Shown piece by piece: positions 56,017 through 64,000 of a stretch of DNA of 64,000 nt. Numbering within the stretch: position 1 is the first letter of the stretch; every line of letters starts with the position of its first letter. Under the pieces are notes generated by a model, which did not search any database, had not been told where the DNA came from, and saw nothing but the letters and a program-made list of their open reading frames with translations. A program made the position numbers and the translations under genes. The stretch spans positions 2,418,001 to 2,482,000 of the forward strand of contig NZ_CP082164.1 in the NCBI RefSeq assembly GCF_023101685.1, given 5' to 3'. This DNA comes from Bradyrhizobium sp. 186 (GTDB lineage: Bacteria; Pseudomonadota; Alphaproteobacteria; Rhizobiales; Xanthobacteraceae).

Positions 56017-56048
56017 AGGGTTGCGGATAAGCCTCTTTCCGCAACCCT
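56017..56048. other. Perfect ten-pair stem-loop between cusF and the next gene
   Basis: agggttgcgg (ataagcctcttt) ccgcaaccct. No T-run on either strand, so it is not a standard terminator. It may be a processing or stabilising hairpin. Confidence 0.5.
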
Positions 56049-56084
56049 CGCAATCCCTTGTGTCCACCTTATAGGCGAGTGTCC

Positions 56085-56285
56085 ATGGCCTTGACTCATC
56101 CTGATGCAATCACCGACAGCGGTAAGAATCCACTGCGCAAGCTCCTGCGAGGTTATTTGGCTCGTCGCCGCTCGGCGTTGTACTTTTTGTCGGGAGCAAT
56201 CAGTGCTTTTGGCCTCGCCCTGAGCTGGAGCTGGCTAACCGGCGACGGACTACTCCCGATCGTGGTGTTCGTGCCTTGCCTGTAG
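56085..56285 (+). CDS. Small membrane protein (66 aa)
   Basis: Begins MALTHPDAITDSGKNPLRKL. A basic stretch (RGYLARRRSAL) then two hydrophobic segments (YFLSGAISAFGLALSWSWL; GLLPIVVFVPCL). Small proteins of this form often accompany copper genes in proteobacteria. The usual Cys-rich end (CxMCALG-like) is absent, and the frame stops after VPCL. It may be truncated. Confidence 0.5.
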   Translation: MALTHPDAITDSGKNPLRKLLRGYLARRRSALYFLSGAISAFGLALSWSWLTGDGLLPIVVFVPCL

Positions 56286-56381
56286 GGATGTTCATGCCCG
56301 GCAGTGAACAATTACGTCGAGCATTCGACGTTCGTTGAAACTTATCAGCCAAACGATCTGCAATCCTAAAGGAGAAACTAC

Positions 56382-56756
56382 GTGTCCAAGATGATGACCA
56401 CCCTAGCGGCGATTACCATGTTGGCGGCAAGCTTGTTGAGCGGTGCCGCATATGCCCATCCTGAACTCCAATCGGCCGATCCCGCTCCGGGAGCGGCCAC
56501 GACGACGTCGCCCAAGCAGATACGGATCACGTTCAACGAAGACGTGATCACGAAGATGTCCGGTGTGGAGGTGAAGGACCAAACCGGCAAAATCATTGCG
56601 ACCGGGAAGGCGATGTCCGACCCGGCCAATAAAAAGCTGCTGATCGTACCAGTCAGCGAACAATTATCGCCAGGCGACTACAAGGTCGAATGGCACGCGG
56701 TTTCCGACGACACCCACAGAGTCAAAGGCAGTTTTTCGTTCAGCGTGGCGCACTGA
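56382..56756 (+). CDS. copC: Copper resistance protein CopC, copy 1
   Basis: 124 residues from GTG 56382 with AAAGGAGA at good spacing. Signal peptide cut before HPELQSADPAPG; the mature N-terminal His is the Cu(II) ligand typical of CopC. The end VEWHAVSDDTHRVKGSFSFSV holds a second His cluster (D-x-H). Periplasmic copper carrier. Its stop overlaps the start of copD (TGATG). Confidence 0.92.
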   Translation: MSKMMTTLAAITMLAASLLSGAAYAHPELQSADPAPGAATTTSPKQIRITFNEDVITKMSGVEVKDQTGKIIATGKAMSDPANKKLLIVPVSEQLSPGDYKVEWHAVSDDTHRVKGSFSFSVAH

Positions 56757-57685
56757 TGATCGATCTCGGACTCGTCGCCGCCCGGCTTCTGCACTACGTG
56801 GCGGTGACAACGCTTGCCGGCGTGTCGTTCTTTCCTCTGTACGCCTATGTGTTTGCCGAACCGAAGGAGCTATCCCGCCGCCGGCAAGCGGTTCTTCTCT
56901 TCGTCGGCGCTGCTGCGTTGCTCAGCGGCCTGCTTTGGTTCGTGTTCTCGGTCGCAAACATGAGCGGGACTTTGACCGATGTTGCCGATCAAGAGGTTCT
57001 GTGGACGGTCTTGAACGAAACGAACTTCGGCGGTGTTTGGATGGGGCGAATGCTTCTCTCTGTTCTCATTATCGGCGTAACGGCCGTCCGTCCGTTCCGG
57101 ACGGGCATCGCCGGGCGAGATCTGGTAACGGCATTTCTTGCGGCGGCGCTGTTGGCGTCGTTGGCCGGTACGGGTCACGCCCAAATCGAGGAAGGGTGGA
57201 CGAAGGTTGTCCACATCGCGTCCGACGCAGTGCACCTTCTAGCCGCCGGCGCATGGCTCGGTGGGCTAGTTCCACTCGGCTTCATCCTCCTCGACTATTC
57301 GAGGGGGGACAAGGAGCCGATAGTCGACGTGGAGCAGGTTCTGATGCGGTTCTCAAGTATGGGCTACGTCGCGGTGGCCACGCTCATCGTTTCGGGCCTC
57401 GTCAACAGCTGGTTTCTTGTCGGCTCGGTCTCTAGTCTGCTCAGGACTCCGTACGGGCAGATCCTTCTCGGGAAGCTGGCGCTGTTTGCTGCAATGCTTG
57501 CGCTCGCCGCCGCGAACCGCTTCTGGCTCGTCCCGCGGTTGATCAAGACGCGAGAAGATTCCGGCGAGCCGGCTGGGTGGCTCGGAAGGTTGCGTTACCA
57601 TGTGGTTGGCGAGCAATCCTTGGGCCTGCTGGTTCTTCTTGCAGTCTCTGTTTTGGGGACCATGCGGCCGGCGGTAGGCCAATGA
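56756..57685 (+). CDS. copD: Copper resistance protein CopD
   Basis: 309 residues from ATG 56756, overlapping copC's stop. About eight membrane segments; copper-ligand His in LLHYVAVTTLAGVSFF and VHIASDAVHLLAAGAWLGGLV, the latter a CopD hallmark. Works with CopC for copper passage through the inner membrane (uptake for copper enzymes or sequestration). Last gene of the csoR-copD direction. Confidence 0.9.
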   Translation: MIDLGLVAARLLHYVAVTTLAGVSFFPLYAYVFAEPKELSRRRQAVLLFVGAAALLSGLLWFVFSVANMSGTLTDVADQEVLWTVLNETNFGGVWMGRMLLSVLIIGVTAVRPFRTGIAGRDLVTAFLAAALLASLAGTGHAQIEEGWTKVVHIASDAVHLLAAGAWLGGLVPLGFILLDYSRGDKEPIVDVEQVLMRFSSMGYVAVATLIVSGLVNSWFLVGSVSSLLRTPYGQILLGKLALFAAMLALAAANRFWLVPRLIKTREDSGEPAGWLGRLRYHVVGEQSLGLLVLLAVSVLGTMRPAVGQ

Positions 57686-57773
57686 TGCGTCGGGATTTCC
57701 GACGGCCGCATGCTGCGAAGCTAAGGATACGGCTCTGGGCTTCTATTCCAGACGGCGCGATCAGAGCTTGCCC

Positions 57774-58148
57774 TCAGTGCGCTACCTCGAACGAATACTC
57801 GCCCTTCACGTGGTGGGTATCTTGGGAAACCGCATGCCACATGACCGTATAACGTCCCGCCGTCAGCGGCCGCGGTAGCGGAACGACGAGTTGCCGTTGA
57901 TCCGCAGGATCATTCACCGGCACCCCAATGGCGACAGACTTCCCGGCCTCGTCCTTGAGTTCGAGGCCGGAGAACTTCGCGATCACGCCCTCGCTGAAAT
58001 TCAGCTTGATCTCCGTGGGGGAGGCCTTGCTAGGAACATCCGTTGCAGGGCTGATGTACGTCAGTTTGGGATGAGCATCAGCCGAAGTGGCAAGCGCGCC
58101 AATCGCCACAGCTGCGAGCGCAGCTATCGCTATCGTATTCCGCGACAT
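57774..58148 (-). CDS. copC: Copper resistance protein CopC, copy 2
   Basis: 124 residues; signal peptide cut before HPKLTYISPATDV, with WHAVSQDTHHVKGEYSFEV at the end. Same Cu(II) N-terminal His and D-x-H motif as copy 1 but opposite strand and clearly diverged, so not a recent duplicate. An AGGGAA box precedes the ATG. No CopD partner next to it on this strand. Confidence 0.9.
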   Translation of the reverse strand: MSRNTIAIAALAAVAIGALATSADAHPKLTYISPATDVPSKASPTEIKLNFSEGVIAKFSGLELKDEAGKSVAIGVPVNDPADQRQLVVPLPRPLTAGRYTVMWHAVSQDTHHVKGEYSFEVAH

Positions 58149-58214
58149 TTTAGTTCCCTTCCTGTAAATAGATCGGTGAGTAGGATTTCAACCGCTCTGT
58201 TGTCGGGGCGCAGG

Positions 58215-58505
58215 CTACCAACCCCGATAATTGTAGCCGGAGCCGTAATACTGAGGCCGCGAATAGTAGGATCGCGGATATCCATGGCCATCGTCATGGA
58301 GATCCCGAAGGGCGCGATGATAGGCACGATGCTCGCCACGACTGTAAAAACCGTATTCGTGAGCGCGTTCGTGCGCGCCCGACAGTTGGTCGTGGAACCG
58401 ATCGTGAGAGTTGTAGCCGTAGTTTTCGTCGTCGTGAGCCAGAGCCGGCAGCACGGGCAGGCTCAACACCACGGCAGCCGCTAGAAACACTTTTCCTAAG
58501 GTCAT
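58215..58505 (-). CDS. Periplasmic His/Tyr-rich small protein
   Basis: 96 residues. Signal peptide (FLAAAVVLSLPVLPALA), then a His-, Tyr- and Gly-rich mature part (HDDENYGYNSHDRFHDQLSG, SYYSRPQYYGSGYNYRGW). It may bind metal. I know similar exported proteins of rhizobia without function. A GGAGGAAA box precedes the ATG. Confidence 0.65.
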   Translation of the reverse strand: MTLGKVFLAAAVVLSLPVLPALAHDDENYGYNSHDRFHDQLSGAHERAHEYGFYSRGEHRAYHRALRDLHDDGHGYPRSYYSRPQYYGSGYNYRGW

Positions 58506-58812
58506 GGTTTCCTCCGTTTGTTGCGTTGCCCATAGTTGCGCGGGCTCGCCAACGTTAACTTCCTAAGGGGGAGAACCTAACCGGCTCGATATGAACCCAG
58601 GCCGAACGGGTAGTTCAACGACGGCTTGTTTTGAGTTTGCCGATCTTCGCCGCTGGCATTCGTATGAATTGCGCGCCCATTCGTTTCTGGTATCCGCCCG
58701 CAGAATGTTTCCTGGCCCATGTCAGAAAGAGTCGCAATCGATCGTCCTTGGGTTCGAACACCAAGGCAAGAACGCGAGGACTGGAACATGTTCCTTTTGC
58801 TCCAGGGGACGC
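58506..58812. other. Intergenic stretch, no gene recognised
   Basis: Divergent space between the small His-rich gene and a broken copper-storage gene. No clear promoter elements seen. Confidence 0.35.
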
Positions 58813-59013
58813 GATGACTCACTGCCTCGAGACCGCGGCAAGCATGTCGAACCGGCGCGCTTCAGGCTGATGATGGCGTGACCCGAGATTTGCGCCGAAC
58901 GCGCCACGGATGGCGAGCGGCTGGGCGGCATGGACGATTGCGTGCAGGCCTGCAAACGGTATGCGGAAACGTGCAGCTCGATCGTAGACCAAGGGTGGGC
59001 GACGGCATCGGCC
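58813..59013 (+). pseudogene. Four-helix copper-storage protein (DUF326/Csp-like), broken
   Basis: Residues KHVEPARFRLMMA, a stop, PEICAE and then GGMDDCVQACKRYAETC match the Cys-rich helical motifs of the DUF326/Csp family, where KHAEPAHIRLMLDCAEIC is common. A TGA stands in place of the Cys codon TGC after MMA. MTHCLE and GKHVE are one frame apart. The middle helices are missing. So the gene is dead. Confidence 0.6.
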
Positions 59014-59258
59014 ATGGCGTCCGCTGGTCGGCGGATGCCGGACACTTCCCGGCTTGAGGCTAGACTTTTGGAGGGGTGCCCGGCCTCGCATGGTTCAGTA
59101 AGAGTGGCGATCTGATCATTCGCTGTGGATTCATCGTCGGCGGCGGAGTGAGCTAACTCTAGCGCGACTGTATTGCAGTGGAACGGTAAGCAGCGTCTTT
59201 AAAGAGGCATGCTCACCGTTCCCCGTATTTCGCTATATCGCGATCTTCCCGCTGGCCA

Positions 59259-59654
59259 TCAGGGGGCCGGACTGATCGACTGTACCGTATAGGTGTTACC
59301 GGATCCGCTCAGGGTGAAGTTGACCTTGTCACCTGTCTTGAGCTTCGCAAGATCGATAGAAGGAGCGACTGCGAATTCCATCGTCATTGCCGGCCATTTG
59401 ATGGCGGGGATCGGACCATGATCGAATGTAACCTTGTGGTTCGCGGCGTTCAGGGCGGTGACGGTGCCGGTTCCGTTCGCGGTTGTCGCCTTTTTCGTAT
59501 CGTTCATCATATCATTCATGCCCGGCATCTTCTTCGTGTCGGACATGCCGCCCTGAGCCAGAGCCCCGCTCATCTGCAACGTCAATACTGCGCCTACCAA
59601 CGTTGAGGCGAGTACGCTGGCGCGCAGGATGCGATTGGGGTGGTCAACAAGCAT
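59259..59654 (-). CDS. cusF: CusF-like copper-binding protein, copy 2
   Basis: 131 residues. Signal peptide (SVLASTLVGAVLTLQMSGALA), a Met/Asp-rich linker (MSDTKKMPGMNDMMNDTKK) and the CusF barrel (VTFDHGPIPAIKWPAMTMEF), which keeps the His, Trp and two Met of Cu(I)/Ag(I) binding. Unlike copy 1, the Trp is present. Alone on the minus strand, so it may have its own promoter. Confidence 0.88.
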   Translation of the reverse strand: MLVDHPNRILRASVLASTLVGAVLTLQMSGALAQGGMSDTKKMPGMNDMMNDTKKATTANGTGTVTALNAANHKVTFDHGPIPAIKWPAMTMEFAVAPSIDLAKLKTGDKVNFTLSGSGNTYTVQSISPAP

Positions 59655-59871
59655 AGATATTCTCCTCTGGGTTCTGATGGCGAGCCGCCATGACTACTTA
59701 ATTCGCAAGGTGAGCCCGCCCGGTTACAAGCTCACGGGTTCGTGAAGACATCCGCAACGTGACCTGCAAAGTCTGGATCTGGTGCCGGCCAGGATGTGGT
59801 GCGAGCGGCGGGAAGTCATGGGCGCGACGCTCCGCGGAAAGTCCGAGCAAATTGGAATGTATTGGACTGCA

Positions 59872-60261
59872 TTATGCCCTTTCATGCGGAGGAGCGTGGT
59901 GCATCACCCAGAGTTCGACAACCGCGATTGCCGCGATGACCAGCCCCACCGCCAGGTGGACTTGCATAGCCTCCGTGTCGCCGTGGAAGCGGAGGATCCA
60001 CGGACACGCCGCCAACCACAAGCCGATAGCGAGATTGAGCCATTCCTCGGTTTCGATGAAGCTCGGAATAGTAACCGAGGCGAAAAGGTCGCCAATTGAG
60101 AAGATCGCGATGACACTGATCGCAGTACCTGCAATCCACGATGTATGCCATCCGAGGTCGGACGTAAATCCGAATATCCAAGGCGACAAAAACAGGAACA
60201 CGCCCAAGGCGAGATTGCTGATATCGATGAACGCTTCGGTTCTTCTGTTTAGGTTGAACAT
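59872..60261 (-). CDS. SPW-repeat membrane protein
   Basis: 129 residues with four hydrophobic segments and two SPW-type repeats: SPWIFGFTS and CPWILRFHG (the second has Cys in place of Ser). Family of unknown function, frequent in rhizobia. AAAGGAGA precedes the ATG. Confidence 0.85.
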   Translation of the reverse strand: MFNLNRRTEAFIDISNLALGVFLFLSPWIFGFTSDLGWHTSWIAGTAISVIAIFSIGDLFASVTIPSFIETEEWLNLAIGLWLAACPWILRFHGDTEAMQVHLAVGLVIAAIAVVELWVMHHAPPHERA

Positions 60262-60636
60262 TGTGATCTCCTTTGACGAGGACCACGCAATGCAGTTTCA
60301 ACGGAAATCATAATCCCGTTTGTTGAGGGTATTCCAGCGATTTCCTCCTCCCCCGCACCCCGTATTTTTCTCGTCCTTGATGTAACCGGGCGGTCGTTCC
60401 TTCCGAACTAAAATAGAAGAGCAGGCTGGCCGCAAAAGATCGGGAGGCCACTTCCGAGGAAGGGACGGGTGTGTCGCCGCACCGTCGTAGGCGAGGCCTA
60501 TGAGCGCCGTTGTGCGTCTGCACAAACATCGACAGTTTAACATAGGGTCGTGCTCGTTCGCGGAGCCGGAGGCCAAATTTCAAGGTAATCCGCGACGGTT
60601 TTTGAACCCGTCAGGTATCGACCGGGAGGCTGACAA
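60262..60636. other. Intergenic stretch, no gene recognised
   Basis: Divergent space between the SPW gene and the methyltransferase. A few short open frames; no convincing gene. Confidence 0.35.
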
Positions 60637-61275
60637 ATGAGCGTAAACATGCTCTTCGGAGGCGCCGCAATTTCAATCGTCTTGGTGTCGTGGGGTTTCT
60701 ACCTTCTCGTCGTGCCGAAAGGCTGGCGGGAATGGACTCGGGCAGGAATAGTGCAAGCCTTCTTTATTGCGTTTTATGCCGAGATGTATGGATTTCCTGT
60801 CACGATTTACCTGCTCGCCCGCATCTTCAACCTCGATGTTGCGGGCGATGTTTGGGACGGCAATCTCTGGGTCTATCTGACAGGCAGCCGATGGGCGATG
60901 CCAGCCTCGATGACCGTCGGGTACACTCTTGTCGTCTTTGGAGCTCTGTTGCTGATCGCCGGGTGGCGTGAGGTACACCGAGCGAGCGCAAAACGGCGCA
61001 TTGCCACCCGAGGTCCTTACGCCCTGATGCGCCATCCACAATACACCGCCATTTTCCTCGCGCTGTTTGGCGAAGGTGTGGTGCACTGGCCGACGCTCTT
61101 TTCACTGACGGCATTTCCGATCATCGTCATTGCATACTCGCTCCTGGCTCGAAAGGAAGAGCAGCAGATGATGAAAAAGTTCGGCGACAAATATCGGGTC
61201 TACCAACAGCGAGTGCCGATGTTCTTGCCCGATCGGAACGATTGGGGAAGTGTTTTCCGCGATTACCAAATTTGA
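60637..61275 (+). CDS. PEMT/ICMT-type membrane methyltransferase
   Basis: 212 residues, about five membrane segments. The C-terminal RGPYALMRHPQYTAIFLALFG is the SAM-binding RHPxY motif of phosphatidylethanolamine/isoprenylcysteine methyltransferases, followed by EEQQMMKKFGDKYRVYQQRVP. GGGAGG precedes the ATG. Substrate unknown; it stands in the copper region and similar genes accompany metal-resistance genes in other bacteria. Confidence 0.85.
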   Translation: MSVNMLFGGAAISIVLVSWGFYLLVVPKGWREWTRAGIVQAFFIAFYAEMYGFPVTIYLLARIFNLDVAGDVWDGNLWVYLTGSRWAMPASMTVGYTLVVFGALLLIAGWREVHRASAKRRIATRGPYALMRHPQYTAIFLALFGEGVVHWPTLFSLTAFPIIVIAYSLLARKEEQQMMKKFGDKYRVYQQRVPMFLPDRNDWGSVFRDYQI

Positions 61276-61425
61276 GGGCAATGAATAGCAAAGCCTCCTA
61301 GCGACCATTACCGACCTACCAAGCTTCGACGCCGCCCATTTCACGGAGATTTGGGCGCAGTACCCGAGAGCTTCAGCTAAAGTGAAGATCAGATAGGCCG
61401 GTCAGTCCACGAACGGAGAATTCGC

Positions 61426-61905
61426 ATGTCGGACAAACTGCACACAGTGACGCGCCGGAATGCGCTGGCTTTAGTGGCCGCTTTTCTCGTTTTGCAACGG
61501 TCTCCCGCCGAAGCCGAATCCCCGGCGATCCTGGTTCATAAAGATCCAAATTGCAGTTGCTGCGCCGGTTGGGTGCGGCATCTCAAGGACGCTGGTTTCG
61601 CTGTTAGGGTTGAGGAGACCACAAATCTTCAACCCATCAGGAAACGACTGGGTGTGCCAGCCGACCTCGCGGCTTGCCACACAGCTGAGGTCGATGGATA
61701 CGTGCTGGAGGGGCATGTCCCGGCGGTGGCTGTGCGACGACTCCTGGAACAGCGACCGACCGCCGTTGGGTTAGCCGTCCCCGGCATGCCCGCCGGTTCG
61801 CCGGGAATGGAGGGAGGGACACCTCAGCAGTACGACGTCGTCCTCTTCGGTGCGAACGGCCGACAATCCTTTATGCGCTTTTTCGGCGCGGAAACTGTCG
61901 GATAA
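61426..61905 (+). CDS. DUF411 metal-binding protein
   Basis: 159 residues. A Tat-like head (VTRRNALALVAAFLVLQ) then ILVHKDPNCSCCAGWVRHLK, the Cys-x-Cys-Cys site of DUF411, and VPADLAACHTAEVDGYVLEGHVPA. These proteins occur with copper-resistance genes (some are called CopG) and bind Cu. GGAGAA precedes the ATG. Periplasmic. Confidence 0.9.
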   Translation: MSDKLHTVTRRNALALVAAFLVLQRSPAEAESPAILVHKDPNCSCCAGWVRHLKDAGFAVRVEETTNLQPIRKRLGVPADLAACHTAEVDGYVLEGHVPAVAVRRLLEQRPTAVGLAVPGMPAGSPGMEGGTPQQYDVVLFGANGRQSFMRFFGAETVG

Positions 61906-62027
61906 GGCACTCGGCTTCCAGTTAACTGTATGCGCTTTCAGTGCTTTTTCGGGTGCGGGTTGCCGGTTGGCGAACAAGTGAGATAAATGCGCCTTCCAAA
62001 GTTTCCCGCCTTGTGTGATGTTGAGTC

Positions 62028-62384
62028 ATGAATCTTCGCCGACTCATCGGTCGTCTGCTCGCGGTCTTTGTGATCGTTGGGTTGGTAGTGGCACCGCTGA
62101 TAACATCGGCTGCGACAAAGCGGCTGTCTGTCGGCGAGATGAGCGATATGGCCGCCATGAGCGAGGACATGCCGTGCTGTCCGGACAGTCAGAAAAGTAA
62201 GGGCTGCCAGGACTGCCCGCTTATCGCGACCTGCATGTTGGCGATCGCTCAGGTTGACCCGTTCCCGACAAACAGTATCCAGGTTTTCTTCCAGGCCCGT
62301 AGGCTGTCCTTCGCCCTCATCCACTTGACCGCCGACGGCCTTACTGGCGCCCCTCCGGATCATCCTCCTCGAATCCTGACCTGA
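62028..62384 (+). CDS. Small Cys-rich exported protein
   Basis: 118 residues. Signal segment (LLAVFVIVGLVVAPLITSA), then a Met/Cys-rich stretch (MSDMAAMSEDMPCCPDSQKS, KGCQDCPLIATCM) that looks metal-binding, and an end HPPRILT. It lies before the FixH-like and efflux genes, and such Cys-rich proteins are typical of metal efflux operons in rhizobia. Ribosome site weak. Confidence 0.7.
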   Translation: MNLRRLIGRLLAVFVIVGLVVAPLITSAATKRLSVGEMSDMAAMSEDMPCCPDSQKSKGCQDCPLIATCMLAIAQVDPFPTNSIQVFFQARRLSFALIHLTADGLTGAPPDHPPRILT

Positions 62385-62477
62385 TCGGCATTATCATGCC
62401 GTCGCCTGCTGCGGTCCTGGGCCGCGCAGACAAATGCATGCCGCCGTCGCGGCACGTCAGGACGTCGAGGATTGCAT

Positions 62478-62882
62478 ATGAATAGTTACACTTATGCGCG
62501 CGCCCTCCAGGTTGCGCTGATCGGCATTGCCGTGACCGGGTCGGCGACGCTCGCACGCGCTGACATCAAAGACTATGAGTTCCAGCTGGTTGATAAGTCC
62601 GTCAAGAAGGGCGACGCCGTCATCTCGGTCCGTCTTGTCCACAAGCCCGACGGCAAGCCGGTCCCCGATGCGGTGATCTTCGCCAAGAGACTCGATATGG
62701 CGCCGGACGGCATGGAGACGATGAAGACAACGATCGAGCCCATGCCCAGCACCGAACCTGGAATCTATAAGTTCAAGGCTGAGGTGACGATGGAGGGCGG
62801 CTGGCGGTTGTCCCTGGCCGCCAAAGTCCAGGGCGAAACCGGCACGGTCGAGAATAAACTCGTTATCAAGGCGACGCCGTGA
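62478..62882 (+). CDS. FixH/YtkA-like periplasmic protein
   Basis: 134 residues from ATG 62478. Signal peptide (ALIGIAVTGSATLARA), then an Ig-like fold (KDYEFQLVDKSVKKGDAVIS, PGIYKFKAEVTMEGGWRLSL) of the FixH/YtkA type, whose members help metal handling near copper enzymes and efflux pumps. GAGG upstream. Its stop overlaps the next gene's GTG (GTGA). Confidence 0.8.
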   Translation: MNSYTYARALQVALIGIAVTGSATLARADIKDYEFQLVDKSVKKGDAVISVRLVHKPDGKPVPDAVIFAKRLDMAPDGMETMKTTIEPMPSTEPGIYKFKAEVTMEGGWRLSLAAKVQGETGTVENKLVIKATP

Positions 62883-64000
62883 TCCGCTCTGTCGAAATCA
62901 CCCGGCTCGCCGCAGTCGGAGCAACGATAGCCATGCTGTGGCTCTCCCTGGCGGCGGCTAGTGAGCAGACCATGCCCGGGGCGACGGTGGAAAGCGTTGT
63001 CGCAATTGCCAAGCGCCTCAATCCCACGGTGGCGGCAGCCTCGCTCGAATTCGATGCGGCGGTCCACAAGATTGGAACGGCCGGCGTGTTGGCCGATCCG
63101 ACCCTCATTCTCGAGGCGTGGGACGTCAACCGGCAAGGCGTGGGGCAGCGTCGCATCGGCCTTGAACAAGAAATCAAGCTGTGGGGCAAATACGGCCTCG
63201 AGCGCAATGTCGCGCAGGCTGAAGCCGACGCTGCAAAATTCCAGGGCCGCGCAACAGTTATCGATCTGATTGCGCAAGTCGTCGCCGCGCATGGCGAATA
63301 CAACGCTGCCTATGAAGCCGTCACAATCGCCGTTGAAATCAAGCGGCGCTATGACGAGCTACTCAGCCTGTTGCGGTCGCGATACGGCACAACGTCGGTC
63401 GATCAGCAGGACGTCATCAAGGCCGAGATCGAAGCGGCCACCGCCGAGGGCGATGTCATCCGCCGGCAAGGCGAACAGAAAGCTGCGGCGGCCCGGCTGA
63501 ATGCTCTGATCGGTCGTCCTTCCCTAGCTTCCTTGGCGGCGCCAACCGGCTTTCGGGCCGTCAAAGCAACCAGCCTCGCGCAGGTGCAGGCGCTCGCACG
63601 CTCCGCGAACCCGATGCTGGCGCTGGCCGGAGCGCAGAGCAATTCCGCGGCCCAAACCAAATCGCTAACCGATCTCAACTACTATCCCGACGTGACGCTC
63701 GGCGCCAAATACGTGCAACGGCCCGGCACGGAAGATACCGGCGAGTTCATGCTGGGCGTCAAGCTGCCGCTCCACTATGAGGTCAAGGATGCCGAGCAAC
63801 GTGCGGCAGGTGCGCGGCTTGGCGCTGCGCAAGCCCGCAACGAGGCGCTGCGGCTGCGGGTCGATGGACAGGTCGCCGACGCCTGGTTCGGCGTCGATGC
63901 GCTGCGCAAGGTCGTGCAGATCTATGCATCGCGCCAACTGCCACCGGCCCGCTCTTCGGTCGACAACGCGCGGAACGGCTTTCAGGCGGGTACGTCCGAC
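62879..64000 (+). CDS. TolC/CusC-family outer-membrane efflux protein (partial, runs off the right edge)
   Basis: 374 residues visible. The start is GTG 62879, overlapping the FixH-like stop. Reading: IRSVEITRLAAVGATIAMLW as signal, then helical hairpins (NPTVAAASLEFDAAVHKIGT; ANPMLALAGAQSNSAAQTKS) and strands (DLNYYPDVTLGAKYVQRPGT). Sequence differs from the TolC-like protein at 52242. An RND adaptor and pump probably follow to the right. The C-terminal end is outside the window. Confidence 0.85.
   Translation, partial: MIRSVEITRLAAVGATIAMLWLSLAAASEQTMPGATVESVVAIAKRLNPTVAAASLEFDAAVHKIGTAGVLADPTLILEAWDVNRQGVGQRRIGLEQEIKLWGKYGLERNVAQAEADAAKFQGRATVIDLIAQVVAAHGEYNAAYEAVTIAVEIKRRYDELLSLLRSRYGTTSVDQQDVIKAEIEAATAEGDVIRRQGEQKAAAARLNALIGRPSLASLAAPTGFRAVKATSLAQVQALARSANPMLALAGAQSNSAAQTKSLTDLNYYPDVTLGAKYVQRPGTEDTGEFMLGVKLPLHYEVKDAEQRAAGARLGAAQARNEALRLRVDGQVADAWFGVDALRKVVQIYASRQLPPARSSVDNARNGFQAGTSD

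Overview
The window reads as a G+C-rich alphaproteobacterial chromosome, most likely Bradyrhizobium or a close relative (Rhodopseudomonas, Afipia). This rests on a ROSE-type RNA thermometer in front of an hsp20 gene, groESL behind a CIRCE element, and small proteins of a kind I associate with that group. No search could be run, so the genus is inference. Much of the window is accessory DNA, with insertion sequences, IS remnants and about ten broken genes.

Left part (1-9,200): a minus-strand mannose/mannoside operon (manA, GT4 glycosyltransferase, partial GH130) is followed by a frameshifted transglutaminase, a fragment of a YhaN-like ATPase, a secreted DUF1080 protein, a single-domain response regulator and a 60-residue basic protein. 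Stress island (9,200-18,840): a full IS110-family element and a 0.1-kb stub of the same element bracket a 127-residue stress protein, two small heat-shock proteins, an NDUFS4-like fusion protein, FtsH, PsiE and groESL. ROSE and CIRCE elements give heat control at two levels. IS256 and a truncated IS701 follow (19,090-20,943).

Middle (21,292-39,455): a duplicated metallophosphoesterase/CDP-archaeol-synthase-like pair in which different members look damaged; a pentitol (probably ribitol) catabolic operon with an AraC regulator, ABC importer, dehydrogenase and FGGY kinase; a patch of decayed genes (cyclase, NTF2-like) around a Tat-exported acetolactate-decarboxylase-like protein and a Crp-type regulator; then a sulfur-linked block (ArsR-rhodanese regulator, persulfide-dioxygenase-like MBL protein, MFS carrier, cysteine desulfurase, broken methyltransferase, nucleoside phosphorylase).

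Right part (39,708-64,000): a metal-resistance supercluster. It holds a CzcBA-type RND pump under a CsoR/RcnR-family sensor, a P1B ATPase without the CPC motif under an RcnR-like sensor, and a TetR-controlled membrane pair. A copper block follows with divergent copA and csoR, then a His-rich exported protein, a lipoprotein, a TolC-like protein, a multicopper oxidase, a cupredoxin, CusF, CopC and CopD. A second CopC, a second CusF, a broken four-helix copper-storage protein, a DUF411 protein, a FixH-like protein and the start of another TolC-like efflux gene come next. Three metal-sensor promoters share one layout: a G/C-tract operator between or beside the -35 and -10 elements.
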